NCBI RefSeq assembly: GCF_005281475.1
Contig: NZ_CP040106.1
Span: forward strand, 377,501 to 441,500
DNA: 64,000 nucleotides
DNA from: Echinicola rosea
GTDB taxonomy: Bacteria; Bacteroidota; Bacteroidia; Cytophagales; Cyclobacteriaceae
Direction: 5' to 3'
Shown: piece by piece, positions 45,807 to 54,887 of the stretch
How positions within the stretch are numbered: position 1 is the stretch's first letter
How the letters are laid out: every line of letters begins with the position of its first letter
Position numbers and translations under genes: made by a program
Notes under the pieces: generated by a model
The model's input: the letters and a program-made list of their open reading frames with translations, nothing else
The model's database searches: none
Told to the model about the DNA's origin: nothing

Positions 45807-47325
45807 CGAGAATTTTCCTATCCAAGGCATCTTCTAGCACAAAACAGTTCCGCATAGCCTCCCAAATTTCCAAGTCAGGGTTTTCTTCCCCATGCAAAAC
45901 AATGCTTACTTTTTTGTCACTGATATCACAGCGAAGTCCTTCCACCCATTGGTTTTTGGTCTTGTCCAGGCCGATGGCCACACGGAGGATTCCGGCCACT
46001 ACATGGATCATCTTGCGTTGTGCCTTGGACAGCTTCTTGTAGCGTTTATGCTTTTTCCGGGGACCGGATTTTCGGTGGTAGCGGACGATCACCCCTAGCA
46101 AAGTGACTTCTTCATTTGTAAATCCCCTCAAGCGGCTGTGCTCAATGATGTAGCGGGAATGCTTATGGTATTTTGGATAGCCTATAAAGTGGCCAACCTC
46201 AAAGACAAAACTGGCAAAGTCCAAGAGATCCCGACCATATTCTTCCAATCCGTGCAAGGGCTTTAGTTGGTCAAAAAGTTTCAGTGCAAGGTAGGAAATG
46301 TGCTTCTTTTGCTCCACATCACTTTTATACTTTAACGCCAAATTCATCACGCTACGGAACCGGAGATCCTCTTCCGGATAGAGCACCGAAGGGGTTTTGC
46401 CCATGCTACCAAGATAACCCAAGATCAGCCCCTCACGCAGCGAGGCATCACACAATGTGATTTCAGTGGCGTTGGCCATCTCCAGCAATCTCACCAACAG
46501 CAAACTTCCCAAATGGATGGCGTCCACCCTATTGGCACTAATACCCGGAACCTTCTCACGTTTCTTTGGCGGCATTCCCAATAACTTTTCGGATAGTTTT
46601 TTCAGCTCTTCGGTGGTAACTACCTCCGCATTGACCGTGGCAAGGGAAGTCCCTTTGCCGGCAAGGTGCGCCGCCTCACCCAATGTCCTGATGGTACCGG
46701 AGGTGCCGATCACCTTGGTGAACCCTGCCTCCACTGCCTTTTTCATGATTTCCTCTGCAGCCAGGTTAATATGATGGGTCAATTCCTCAACATCTTCTTT
46801 CTCCAAGGTATCTTTCTGACCTGCCATATCCAGTAATCGCAGCACCCCGAGCTTGATGCTTTTTTTGAAGAATATTTCTTCCTGATCTCCTACGGTGGCC
46901 TCTGTGGACCCTCCGCCAATATCCAAGACAAGGACTTTCTCATCCCCAAAGGCTATTGCCCTTCTTACGGCCAAAAAAATCAAACGGGCCTCTTCATTAC
47001 CACTGATTACCTTGGGGGTCAGCCCGGTTTCTTCTGCCAAACGCCCCAAGAACTCACCGCCATTCTTGGCCTCACGTGTGGCACTGGTAGCTGCAGTGAT
47101 AATGTCATCTACGCCATATTGATCGGCCAACTGAACATAACGCTTTATCACTTCTATGCCACGGTCAAAAGCCTCTTGGGAAAGCCGATTGGTAGCAAAA
47201 ACGCCCACTCCCAGCTTGACCATTTCTTTTTCATCGATCAATACATTGATGTTCTGACGCTTTGTTACTTCCGCGATGACCAAATGAATGGAATTGGTAC
47301 CGATATCTATTGCTGCTAATTTCAT
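45778..47325 (-). CDS. Ppx/GppA phosphatase (exopolyphosphatase)
   Basis: 515 residues. Actin-like ATPase motifs AIDIGTNSIHLVI (5-17) and VLDIGGGSTEATV (133-145), IGTSGTIRTLGEAA, and a C-terminal HD-like half (about 310-515). It degrades polyphosphate or pppGpp. The last 29 bp overlap the end of the convergent metallophosphoesterase gene. Confidence 0.93.
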   Translation of the reverse strand: MKLAAIDIGTNSIHLVIAEVTKRQNINVLIDEKEMVKLGVGVFATNRLSQEAFDRGIEVIKRYVQLADQYGVDDIITAATSATREAKNGGEFLGRLAEETGLTPKVISGNEEARLIFLAVRRAIAFGDEKVLVLDIGGGSTEATVGDQEEIFFKKSIKLGVLRLLDMAGQKDTLEKEDVEELTHHINLAAEEIMKKAVEAGFTKVIGTSGTIRTLGEAAHLAGKGTSLATVNAEVVTTEELKKLSEKLLGMPPKKREKVPGISANRVDAIHLGSLLLVRLLEMANATEITLCDASLREGLILGYLGSMGKTPSVLYPEEDLRFRSVMNLALKYKSDVEQKKHISYLALKLFDQLKPLHGLEEYGRDLLDFASFVFEVGHFIGYPKYHKHSRYIIEHSRLRGFTNEEVTLLGVIVRYHRKSGPRKKHKRYKKLSKAQRKMIHVVAGILRVAIGLDKTKNQWVEGLRCDISDKKVSIVLHGEENPDLEIWEAMRNCFVLEDALDRKILVKAEYPVHP

Positions 47326-47461
47326 CGAAAGTTATTTGGTTATTGGGTCACTCAGGTTTTGGACATGGAAAACAACAGGGACAACTTCTCGAGTTTAGGT
47401 TTTCCACCACACTCAATTTTACATATTTATCTCATATATTCTCCTGATTCATGGTTTCCCC

Positions 47462-49360
47462 CTACTTCTTCATCCACTTGTTACGGTGTACTTTTCCAGA
47501 AGCATCGTCGGTCAAGCGATAGCCATGCTCTCCAAAACAATCCCTCAATGCCTGAACGAGATTGGCCGCAGACTGACCGGTGCTCATTCCATAAAAATAA
47601 TTAATGGCTGCCGACATCACGGGCATGGCCACCCCCGCCTTGAGCCCTGCTCCAACTACTTCTGCCAAATCCTTGGAATCTTTCTCAAACCGCTCTTTAA
47701 GCACCGCAGAAGCCATTAGGCAATCGGAAGATTTAAAAACGCCAGAGAGTTTTTCCATCAAACTGGATTGGATGATGGACCCATTTGTCCAGCAACGGGC
47801 TATCTCGCTCAAATTGAGTCCCCAGTTTTCGGCTGTTCCTACTTTCTTGATCAAGCTAAACCCAATTTCGTGATTGACCAACCGTGCCATTTGGTAAGCT
47901 CCTTTCAGGGCTCCCAGTATTTCTTTTTGGTCGATTTTTTCTGCTTGGCGTGGATAGGTCTGTGACATGGAACCCCTCACCTCCTTATGGGTGGAGATTA
48001 GTCTGGCAGTCACAGCGGCTGTCAAAGGGGCATAGGGCACACCATATTTGGCAGCTGTACTTACCGCCCAACCTCCGGTACCCGTCTGTCCGGCCACATC
48101 CAGGATATTATCCAATAGCAGCTCGCCATCCTTCTCAGCGGTCAATATCGCCAACGTAGCATCCATCAAGTAACTGCCCGAACCTTGATTGCTCCACTTT
48201 TGGAAGGTCTTCACGATTTCACTTACGGATATCCCAAGTCCTTTTCGCATAAAAGCATAGATCTCTGCCAACACCTGCATCTCACCATACTCTATACTAT
48301 TATGTACCATCTTGATAAAATGCCCGGCACCGTCAGGCCCTACATAGTGCAGGCAAGGTTTACCATTCGGATCTTTACCTGCGATTTTTTCAATAAACGG
48401 ACCGATCAAATCAAATCCCTCTGGGGAACCGCCAGGCATAAGAGAGGGGCCTTTGCGGGCACCATCCCGACCTCCTGAGATTCCCATCCCCACAAAGTGA
48501 ATCCCGTAACCTTGCAGGTACTGCTGCCGCTTGGCACTGTCCTCAAAAAAGGAATTGCCGCCATCGATGATCACATCTCCCTTATCCACAAAGGTCAGTA
48601 GCCGTGCAATTTGTTGATCCACAATCTGCCCGGCAGGAATCATCATGAGAATCTTCCGGGGCTGCTCCAAGGATTCCACAAATTCATCCAGTTTATCAAA
48701 AGGCAAAATCCCCTTTACTTCTGGGTGGGCCTCTACCAGCTTCTTGGCCACATCTTCCTCCACACCTTGGAGGGTACGGTTATACACGCTGATCTTGACG
48801 TTTTTCTCGGCCAGGTTAAGGGCAAGACTGCTGCCCATAACGCCCATACCGATGATCCCAAAGGAGGAAACTGCTTTGTTGTTTTTTAAGTCGCTCATAA
48901 TGTCTTCTACTATTTTTTCAGGTGTTTGGTCTATAGCAATAGTCGTCGCGTGGCGGGGAAGCTCCAAGGTCTCCAGCTGGGAACTAAGCAAAGTCACTGG
49001 CATATAATGCCCTTCGCGCTGTTGCATGCGATCAGCAATCAACGCTTCATCTCCCTTCAAAAAAAACCAATGGATCTGCACCCCATTTCTTCGCAAAATC
49101 TTCCGGTAATCCACTTTCAATGCCGAGCAGGCCAGCACGGCTCCTCCGTTTTCCTCCCAATCCACCATCTCATCGGACAATTTCTCCAACCAGGGCGTAC
49201 GATCTTCATCATCCAGAGGAAGTCCCTTTTGCATTTTTTCAACGTTCTTTTTCGGATGAAAATCATCGGCATCGTAAAAGGGAAGGCCAGCCTTTTTGCT
49301 GAGCATCCTGCCAATTGTAGTTTTTCCACTTCCGGATACTCCCATTAACAAAATAATCAT
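47462..49360 (-). CDS. Gluconokinase / 6-phosphogluconate dehydrogenase fusion
   Basis: 632 residues in one unbroken frame. Residues 1-160 are a complete GntK-type gluconokinase (P-loop GVSGSGKTT at 7-15; DADDFHPKKNVEKM; LACSALKVDYRKILR). Residues 165-632 are a full decarboxylating 6-phosphogluconate dehydrogenase (GMGVMG at 171-176, VIIDGGNSFFEDSAKR, GISGGRDGARKGPSLMPGG, KMVHNSIEYGEMQ). The two halves catalyse consecutive steps: gluconate to 6-phosphogluconate, then to ribulose-5-phosphate with NADPH. Independent gnt or gnd genes are not nearby. Confidence 0.93.
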   Translation of the reverse strand: MIILLMGVSGSGKTTIGRMLSKKAGLPFYDADDFHPKKNVEKMQKGLPLDDEDRTPWLEKLSDEMVDWEENGGAVLACSALKVDYRKILRRNGVQIHWFFLKGDEALIADRMQQREGHYMPVTLLSSQLETLELPRHATTIAIDQTPEKIVEDIMSDLKNNKAVSSFGIIGMGVMGSSLALNLAEKNVKISVYNRTLQGVEEDVAKKLVEAHPEVKGILPFDKLDEFVESLEQPRKILMMIPAGQIVDQQIARLLTFVDKGDVIIDGGNSFFEDSAKRQQYLQGYGIHFVGMGISGGRDGARKGPSLMPGGSPEGFDLIGPFIEKIAGKDPNGKPCLHYVGPDGAGHFIKMVHNSIEYGEMQVLAEIYAFMRKGLGISVSEIVKTFQKWSNQGSGSYLMDATLAILTAEKDGELLLDNILDVAGQTGTGGWAVSTAAKYGVPYAPLTAAVTARLISTHKEVRGSMSQTYPRQAEKIDQKEILGALKGAYQMARLVNHEIGFSLIKKVGTAENWGLNLSEIARCWTNGSIIQSSLMEKLSGVFKSSDCLMASAVLKERFEKDSKDLAEVVGAGLKAGVAMPVMSAAINYFYGMSTGQSAANLVQALRDCFGEHGYRLTDDASGKVHRNKWMKK

Positions 49361-49742
49361 GCTTTAATTTATGGAATAATTTCAAAATAGTAGTACCCTC
49401 TATGCTTAAAAATTGAAGCTTTTTGGGTCTTTAAATAAGATGCCGGAAAAATTATTATTATAAACCTGCACCGAAAATGTCACAAAATGAAAGGCTCCCC
49501 TTTTTAGCGGCGCAAAACCTCCCTGACCAAGCATTGCTCCCCATCCCCAATTCCTCCTATATGACGCTTAGATTACCGGCTAGGTAGCCCCGCACTGTTG
49601 CCAGTAAACGGTTTACATAAGAAGAATGTCTCATGGATTGCAGGGATGAGCACAGTTTTTTTTTGATTCTTTATCCCGGTTTATCTGTGACAATCCGAAA
49701 AATCCGTGAGAAACTTTATTACTGCCATGAAAGCGGATAATC
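49361..49742. other. Upstream gap without visible gene
   Basis: About 380 bp before the family A2 element. The only notable text is GCCCCGCACTGT at 49587, a partial resemblance to the cobalamin riboswitch core that is not supported elsewhere in the region. No gene. Confidence 0.4.
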
Positions 49743-49752
49743 AGATTACCTG

Positions 49753-50919
49753 CAGGGCAAACGCATTAAACCCGGAATCAATGCCGTTTAGTTAAGGCCA
49801 TTTCCCTGTTTTCACCTGCTAGGAGTTTCTTTTCTATTTGACTTTAACTGTATGGCTTTGGCCATTTTGGTGGATTTTATCCTTTTCCTTTTTTCCCCCG
49901 AAAGCCTTCGGGGCAGGCTATTGATGAAAAAAGAAAGAAAAAAATCTAGGCCGGTGGTATGCCTTTTAAAATGGGACATGGATTTCCCCTGCGACGTGGA
50001 TCCGTCACCCATTTTAATTTCCACCCGATGGCTACGACCTAAAAGTGAGTGGGGCTCGCTGTTCCACGACGCGAGCCAACTCCCTTTCTTAACGGCCTGC
50101 ACCATTGGCCGGAAAACAGGCATACCAAGGGCCGTCAAAAGGAAGCGGTACATTTTTGAGACTTATTAACTGAATTCGCCTTGCAGGTATTGGACGTTAA
50201 GAAATTAAAAAGCGGGCGGGCAAGAAGGCAGGCTTGTTTGACGAAATACTAGCCAAAAAGAATGTTGGCTGCTAAAGAAGGTTTACCTGGCTTTAGACAG
50301 GAGGAGTTTGCCTGCATGAGGGGAGGTTTTAATTTTAGGCCAATAGATGCACACCTGTGCGCCGTGGCGTAGCGGCGGGTTTTTTTGGTTACTTTTTTGA
50401 CCTGAAGCAAAAAAGTAACAAAGGTAAAGGGATGAAAACCACCAAGGAATTTAGCTAGAAAAATAACTGCCCAAGGAAAAAATATAGAACCCATATTTTT
50501 CAGATACACACTAATTAAACGGCATTGATCCCGGAACATGCATAAGCCTATCTATCGCTGCCTAAAACTACTTCAAAATCAACCGCTTAGATATGAGCCC
50601 ATTATTCGGCCTTTGGAGCTTTCGGTTTTGGAACAGTTGATGGGGGCGTTAAGAAAATGAGTTAGCTCGCGCAGTGGACAAGCGAGATCCACTCATTTTT
50701 AGCCCACTGTAACTGGCACAAAATCAAATTAAGACAAACGAAACCGTACTCGTAAACCCAGCCACTTAATGTGAAGGAGGCTCCATGGCCTAGATTTTTT
50801 GCCTACTTTTTCATCAATAGAAAAAGTAGGAAAGTCTAATAAAGCATAGGAAGCTAAATTCCATAGCAACGGCAGATATATATTCAAACTAGGATATTTT
50901 TTCAAATGCGTTCGCCCAG
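49753..50919. mobile_element. Family A element carrying nested C and B sequence (A2)
   Basis: Left end CAGGGCAAACGCATT (49753) and right end AATGCGTTCGCCCAG (ends 50919), flanked by a perfect 10-bp duplication AGATTACCTG (49743-49752 and 50920-50929). The right 200 bp matches A1 base for base over long stretches (ACTGGCACAAAATCAAATTA; the CTACTTTTTCATCAAT hairpin). Between the ends lie a C-like left end (AACCCGGAAT), the whole B3 element, and C-like text resuming at 50528. Confidence 0.8.
49779..50527. mobile_element. Family B MITE-like element (B3), nested in C inside A
   Basis: 749 bp with ends CAATGCCGTTTAGTTA and TAATTAAACGGCATTG (one mismatch in 16). Flanks AACCCGGAAT and ATCCCGGAAC match 8 of 10. 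Its core is nearly identical to B1 over about 195 bp (roughly 11 differences), and both sit at the same point of a C end. Confidence 0.85.
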
Positions 50920-50960
50920 AGATTACCTGTTATCAAAATGAAAAAACTTTATCGATTTAG

Positions 50961-50968
50961 TATATTTG
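50961..50968 (+). promoter_or_regulatory. Putative -7 element of the Gfo/Idh gene
   Basis: TATATTTG matches TAnnTTTG and lies 22 bp before the start codon; the -33 region is not clear. Confidence 0.38.
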
Positions 50969-50990
50969 GACATTACTTAAAATGAACTAA

Positions 50991-52070
50991 ATGATGACCT
51001 CACCCATAAAAATATTAGTAGTCGGCTGTGGCAATATGGGCGCTTCCCATGCACTGGCTTATCACCAAATGGATGGCTTCGAAATCTGCGGATTGGTAGC
51101 CCGCGGAGACAGCAAGAATGAGCTAAATAGTAAATTGGGCGCAGACTACCCACTTTTCTCCAGTTATGAAAAAGCACTGGAAGCGTGCAAGCCTGATGCT
51201 GTATGCATTTCCACTTACCCTGACACACATGAAGAATATGCCCTAATGGCCCTGGATGCAGGTTGCCATGTATTTATCGAAAAGCCTTTGGCAGACACCG
51301 TAGCAGGGTCAGAACGGATTGTCCAAGCTGCCCAAGCAGCAAATAAAAAAGTAGTGGTGGGGTACATCCTTCGCCACCACCCTTCTTGGATAAAGTTTAT
51401 AGAAATCGCCCAGACCCTCGGCAAGCCACTGGTCATGCGCATGAACCTTAACCAACAGAGTCATGGCCGCATGTGGGACGTGCACCGAAACCTCATGAAG
51501 AGCCTTAGCCCCATTGTGGATTGTGGCGTCCACTATATCGATGTAATGTGCCAAATGACACAATCCAAACCCGAAAAAGTCAGCGCCATCGGCGTCCGGC
51601 TGACCGATGATATCCCGCATGACAATTATAACTATGGCCAATTGCAAATTACTTTTGAAGATGGATCAGTCGGATGGTATGAAGCAGGCTGGGGTCCCAT
51701 GATCAGTGAAACAGCCTTCTTTGTAAAAGACGTCTTCGGCCCTAAAGGTGCTGCATCCATCGTCGCCAAAGAGGCTGGCGGTAGTGGCAAATCTGATTCG
51801 GTGGATGATCATACCAAAACAGAATCCATCAAGATCCACCACGCAGACATCAATGCAGCAAATGAATTTACCAAACCTGACGAATGGGTAGAAACAGCCG
51901 ATGAACCCGACCACAATGCCCTTTGCCAGCGGGAGCAGGCTTACTTTCTGAAAGCCATCCAAAGCGACATTGACCTTGGCCAACACTTGGAAGATGCCAT
52001 TAACAGCCTCAAAGTAGCTTTCGCATGTGATGAGTCGGTAAAAACAGGGGAAATAGTGGAGATCAATTAA
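50991..52070 (+). CDS. Gfo/Idh/MocA-family NAD(P) oxidoreductase
   Basis: 359 residues. Rossmann start ILVVGCGNMGASHALAY (8-24), DAVCISTYPDTHEEYALMAL, the catalytic EKPLADTV (about 95-102) and a C-terminal substrate domain with DCGVHYIDVM. Probably oxidises or reduces a sugar or inositol-like polyol; the substrate cannot be told. It stands alone after the element-filled gap and before the A+T-rich ATPase pair. Confidence 0.9.
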   Translation: MMTSPIKILVVGCGNMGASHALAYHQMDGFEICGLVARGDSKNELNSKLGADYPLFSSYEKALEACKPDAVCISTYPDTHEEYALMALDAGCHVFIEKPLADTVAGSERIVQAAQAANKKVVVGYILRHHPSWIKFIEIAQTLGKPLVMRMNLNQQSHGRMWDVHRNLMKSLSPIVDCGVHYIDVMCQMTQSKPEKVSAIGVRLTDDIPHDNYNYGQLQITFEDGSVGWYEAGWGPMISETAFFVKDVFGPKGAASIVAKEAGGSGKSDSVDDHTKTESIKIHHADINAANEFTKPDEWVETADEPDHNALCQREQAYFLKAIQSDIDLGQHLEDAINSLKVAFACDESVKTGEIVEIN

Positions 52071-52100
52071 GGAGAAATTCCTAATAATTTATTTATCTTC

Positions 52101-53201
52101 ATGTCTGTGAAGCACTCACCAATCTCGAAAAATAACATGATAAAATCCATATCTATAATTAATTTCATGGGCTATTCTCAGTTTAAGGCTAAAGAATTTG
52201 CTCCTATCAATGTTTTAATTGGGAAAAATGATACTGGTAAAACAGGTTTACTGAAATTATTATACGCTTCCACAAAAGGAGTCGATACATATAGTAGAAA
52301 AAACGAAACTGAAGATATTAGTTTCAAAAAGGTAATATCAGAAAAGCTTTCCAACACTTTTCAACCTGGAAAAAAAGGATTAGGCGAACTTGTCAGCAAA
52401 CATGAAAGAGGGAAGCTATCTGTTGATATGGAGTTTTCTCACACTAAACTATCTTATAATGATAGACTTTACTTTTCCTTCGGAGATAGTACGACCAAAA
52501 ACATTATTGATTGTCGAGACAAAATAAACCCTATTTCCACAAATTTCAGATGTCTGTTCATTCCCGCAAAGGAAGTGCTAACACCTCTCAAAGCGATAAG
52601 GGCAACTAGGGATAATTTACACATGCCAGGATTTGACGACACCTACCTTGACCTAATAAGAGCTTTGGTAATCCCCACTCAAAGAGGCAACATAGCGGTG
52701 GAGCTAAAGGGTGTGAACAAGAAATTAGAGGATTTGTTCGAAGGAAAAATTGAGCAAGGAATCGATGACGACTTTATTTTCAAAAAAGGCCATAGTGAAT
52801 TTCACATTAACCTTACAGCGGAAGGAGTGAAAAAGATCGGCATCCTCACCACATTAATAAGAAATAGGCAGCTTAACTCTAACTCTGTCTTATTCCTAGA
52901 TGAACCGGAAACAACTTTACACCCTGAAGCTACGAGAGAATTAGTGGAGATGCTAATGCTAATGGCAAAATCAGGAATCCAGATTTTTCTTGCCACTCAT
53001 AATTATTTTGTTCTGAAGCAAATGCACTTATGTGCTCGCCGAGATGAAATCGACGCAAAATGTTTTGTACTCGAACGAGAAAAAGGACAAGCAATAACTT
53101 CTAAAGAATACCTATTGAACAAAGATTTTCCTGAAAATGCCATTTCAGATGAGGCTCTTAAAATGTCAGATGAAGAAGCTAAAATAGATTTAGGATTATA
53201 A
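52101..53201 (+). CDS. OLD/AAA_15-type ATPase, first gene of a two-gene cassette
   Basis: 366 residues. SMC/OLD-like ATPase: Walker A GKNDTGKT (41-48), insertion with FIPAKEVLTPLKAI (about 153-166), TAEGVKKIGIL signature-like region (239-249), Walker B VLFLDEPETTLHPE (263-276, Asp267 and Glu268) and switch His300 (LATHNYF). No TOPRIM domain follows, so it is not a full OLD nuclease. A second Met at residue 13 (52137) may be the true start. The stop is 12 bp before the partner gene. Visibly A+T-rich relative to neighbours. Such ATPases paired with a small nuclease-like protein are common in anti-phage systems; that role is an inference. Confidence 0.8.
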   Translation: MSVKHSPISKNNMIKSISIINFMGYSQFKAKEFAPINVLIGKNDTGKTGLLKLLYASTKGVDTYSRKNETEDISFKKVISEKLSNTFQPGKKGLGELVSKHERGKLSVDMEFSHTKLSYNDRLYFSFGDSTTKNIIDCRDKINPISTNFRCLFIPAKEVLTPLKAIRATRDNLHMPGFDDTYLDLIRALVIPTQRGNIAVELKGVNKKLEDLFEGKIEQGIDDDFIFKKGHSEFHINLTAEGVKKIGILTTLIRNRQLNSNSVLFLDEPETTLHPEATRELVEMLMLMAKSGIQIFLATHNYFVLKQMHLCARRDEIDAKCFVLEREKGQAITSKEYLLNKDFPENAISDEALKMSDEEAKIDLGL

Positions 53202-53213
53202 TGGGCACCATCA

Positions 53214-53732
53214 ATGACAGAAAAAATAGAAGAAAGTAATATTACCTTAAACTTTTCGGACAACAACTTTTTTAGGTTTGAAGATTGCTCTGGTTACAAG
53301 GCACTGTCTGCTTATAGTTTTAAGGAAATGGATGCATGTTGGTTTGATGAAGATCAAAACACTTTGTGGCTCTTTGAGCTAAAGGACTTTACAAAAGCTA
53401 ATTTAGCACCATTAGAAAATTTAAGGTCAAGGGCGGATAACCTTGTAAAAAAAGCTGTTGACAGTTTAAACATGTTACTTTCAATAAAACACAGCTATTC
53501 TTATTCACAAACATTAAAAAAGTGTACTACTGATAGGATCAATAATAACACAATAATAAAATTCACATCTATCATACACTGTACTTCTTCTCAAAAGCCA
53601 TCCATTAGCCACATTAACGACCTTTTTCGACGTAAGTTTACTCCGTATGCCAAACTATTTGACATCAATTATTATAGTGTAATAGAACATTCAAGAGCAA
53701 TCAATCTTATACCTAATCATATTGTAGGTTAA
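53214..53732 (+). CDS. Unknown protein, PD-(D/E)xK-nuclease-like, partner of the ATPase
   Basis: 172 residues, no family recognised. The segment KEMDACWFDEDQNTLWLFEL then KDF puts Asp40 in one beta strand and Glu55-x-Lys57 in the next, the spacing and ExK pattern of PD-(D/E)xK nucleases; a helix (NLVKKAVDSLNMLL) follows, as in that fold. The rest is Asn/Ser/Ile-rich. It begins 12 bp after the ATPase stop. In 53521-53580 I count 16 G+C of 60, against 32 of 60 in 55021-55080, which suggests foreign origin. Nuclease activity is a hypothesis; the domain is short and a binding-only role is possible. Confidence 0.65.
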   Translation: MTEKIEESNITLNFSDNNFFRFEDCSGYKALSAYSFKEMDACWFDEDQNTLWLFELKDFTKANLAPLENLRSRADNLVKKAVDSLNMLLSIKHSYSYSQTLKKCTTDRINNNTIIKFTSIIHCTSSQKPSISHINDLFRRKFTPYAKLFDINYYSVIEHSRAINLIPNHIVG

Positions 53733-53799
53733 TTTATCGTACTTTTCACCAAATAGTCTTAGCAAGTTTTACAGGAAAGATTTAATTCTCTTCAACGTC

Positions 53800-54723
53800 T
53801 CACTTACCCCTACCCTTTTGCTCTATCCAAGCAGTGGGGGTCATTCCTTCAAATTGACGAAAGACCCTCGAAAAATAATTCACACTGCTAAAGCCGCTTT
53901 CATAACAGGCCTGGGTAATGTTTTTTCCCTTCCACAGCAATTCTTTTTTGGCACGCTCCAGTCGCTCACGATTGATAAAGCGGACAGGTGTCTCTCCTAA
54001 TTCACGCTGAAAGGCCCTGAAAAACTGGGCCCTTGACAGGCACGCCTGATTTGCCAGATGATTCACATGCAATGGTTGCTCTAAGTGCTGCCGAATGTAT
54101 TTTACCACATGGGCAAGCCTGTTTCTAGTACTCAATTTATCCAAATTATGAAGCAGGTAGTGCCTTGCCTGTGTTTGCATCAAACTGGCAATCAGCTCCC
54201 TTGTGGTATTGGATGCTTTCATTTGTTTCCCAAAATCATTGTCCACCATCACCCGGATAAGGGAATTCAGGTTTTGCTGTACAAGCTTATTGTTCAGCAA
54301 GGTAAAATTATCTTTTGACCAATTCCATGAAGAATCATCCACCCGCGGAAAATACTCGTTGAGCCACACCATTGTTTCCCGTAAAAACCCCTCACTGATC
54401 TCCAGCGCCAGGCATTGGGTCGGTGATGCTATAGTCGCTTCCGGAAAATCGATATACATCAACTCGGAAGCCGGCATGACGATGGACTGCCCCGGCAAAA
54501 ATTCAAATGGCGCCTCCGATCGCAAATTCATGATTTTCTTGCCCTGAATCATTGCCACCACCGCGGGATTATCAAATTGCAAATCAAAATTATAGGCATA
54601 GCGGCTCGTCTCATATAAATTCAAAACGGCATGATCGGCCTGATGAGCCGTACGATGCTCCACCTCAGATGTGGGTGAGCTGAAGATTTTGTACTTCTCC
54701 TTAATATTTATGGCATCTAACAT
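53800..54723 (-). CDS. AraC-family regulator, likely of the aldehyde dehydrogenase
   Basis: 307 residues. Residues 1-195 form the AraC-type ligand domain (AraC_N-like, with EFLPGQSIVMPASELMYIDFPE); 205-300 carry two helix-turn-helix motifs (LNHLANQACLSRAQFFRAFQ-like and ITQACYESGFSSVNYFSRVF). It diverges from the aldehyde dehydrogenase gene across 164 bp, the classic regulator-target layout. Confidence 0.92.
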   Translation of the reverse strand: MLDAINIKEKYKIFSSPTSEVEHRTAHQADHAVLNLYETSRYAYNFDLQFDNPAVVAMIQGKKIMNLRSEAPFEFLPGQSIVMPASELMYIDFPEATIASPTQCLALEISEGFLRETMVWLNEYFPRVDDSSWNWSKDNFTLLNNKLVQQNLNSLIRVMVDNDFGKQMKASNTTRELIASLMQTQARHYLLHNLDKLSTRNRLAHVVKYIRQHLEQPLHVNHLANQACLSRAQFFRAFQRELGETPVRFINRERLERAKKELLWKGKNITQACYESGFSSVNYFSRVFRQFEGMTPTAWIEQKGRGK

Positions 54724-54887
54724 GATTTGGGCTTATCGATTTTCTAAGCATAAATTAGCGAAAAAGCCCCTAGCCTCCAAGGCTTCTCCCAGAATGCGAC
54801 TATTGTGCTAATAGATGAAATTATCATGAACGAGAATATCCTGACAATTCACCACCTTCATGCTTCTACCAAAAATAACCAATAAAC

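Noticed and set aside
49587..49600. Cobalamin riboswitch core-like text GCCCCGCACTGT
   Set aside because: No GGTGnnAATC-type upstream part or closing stems are visible, and no B12-related gene follows.
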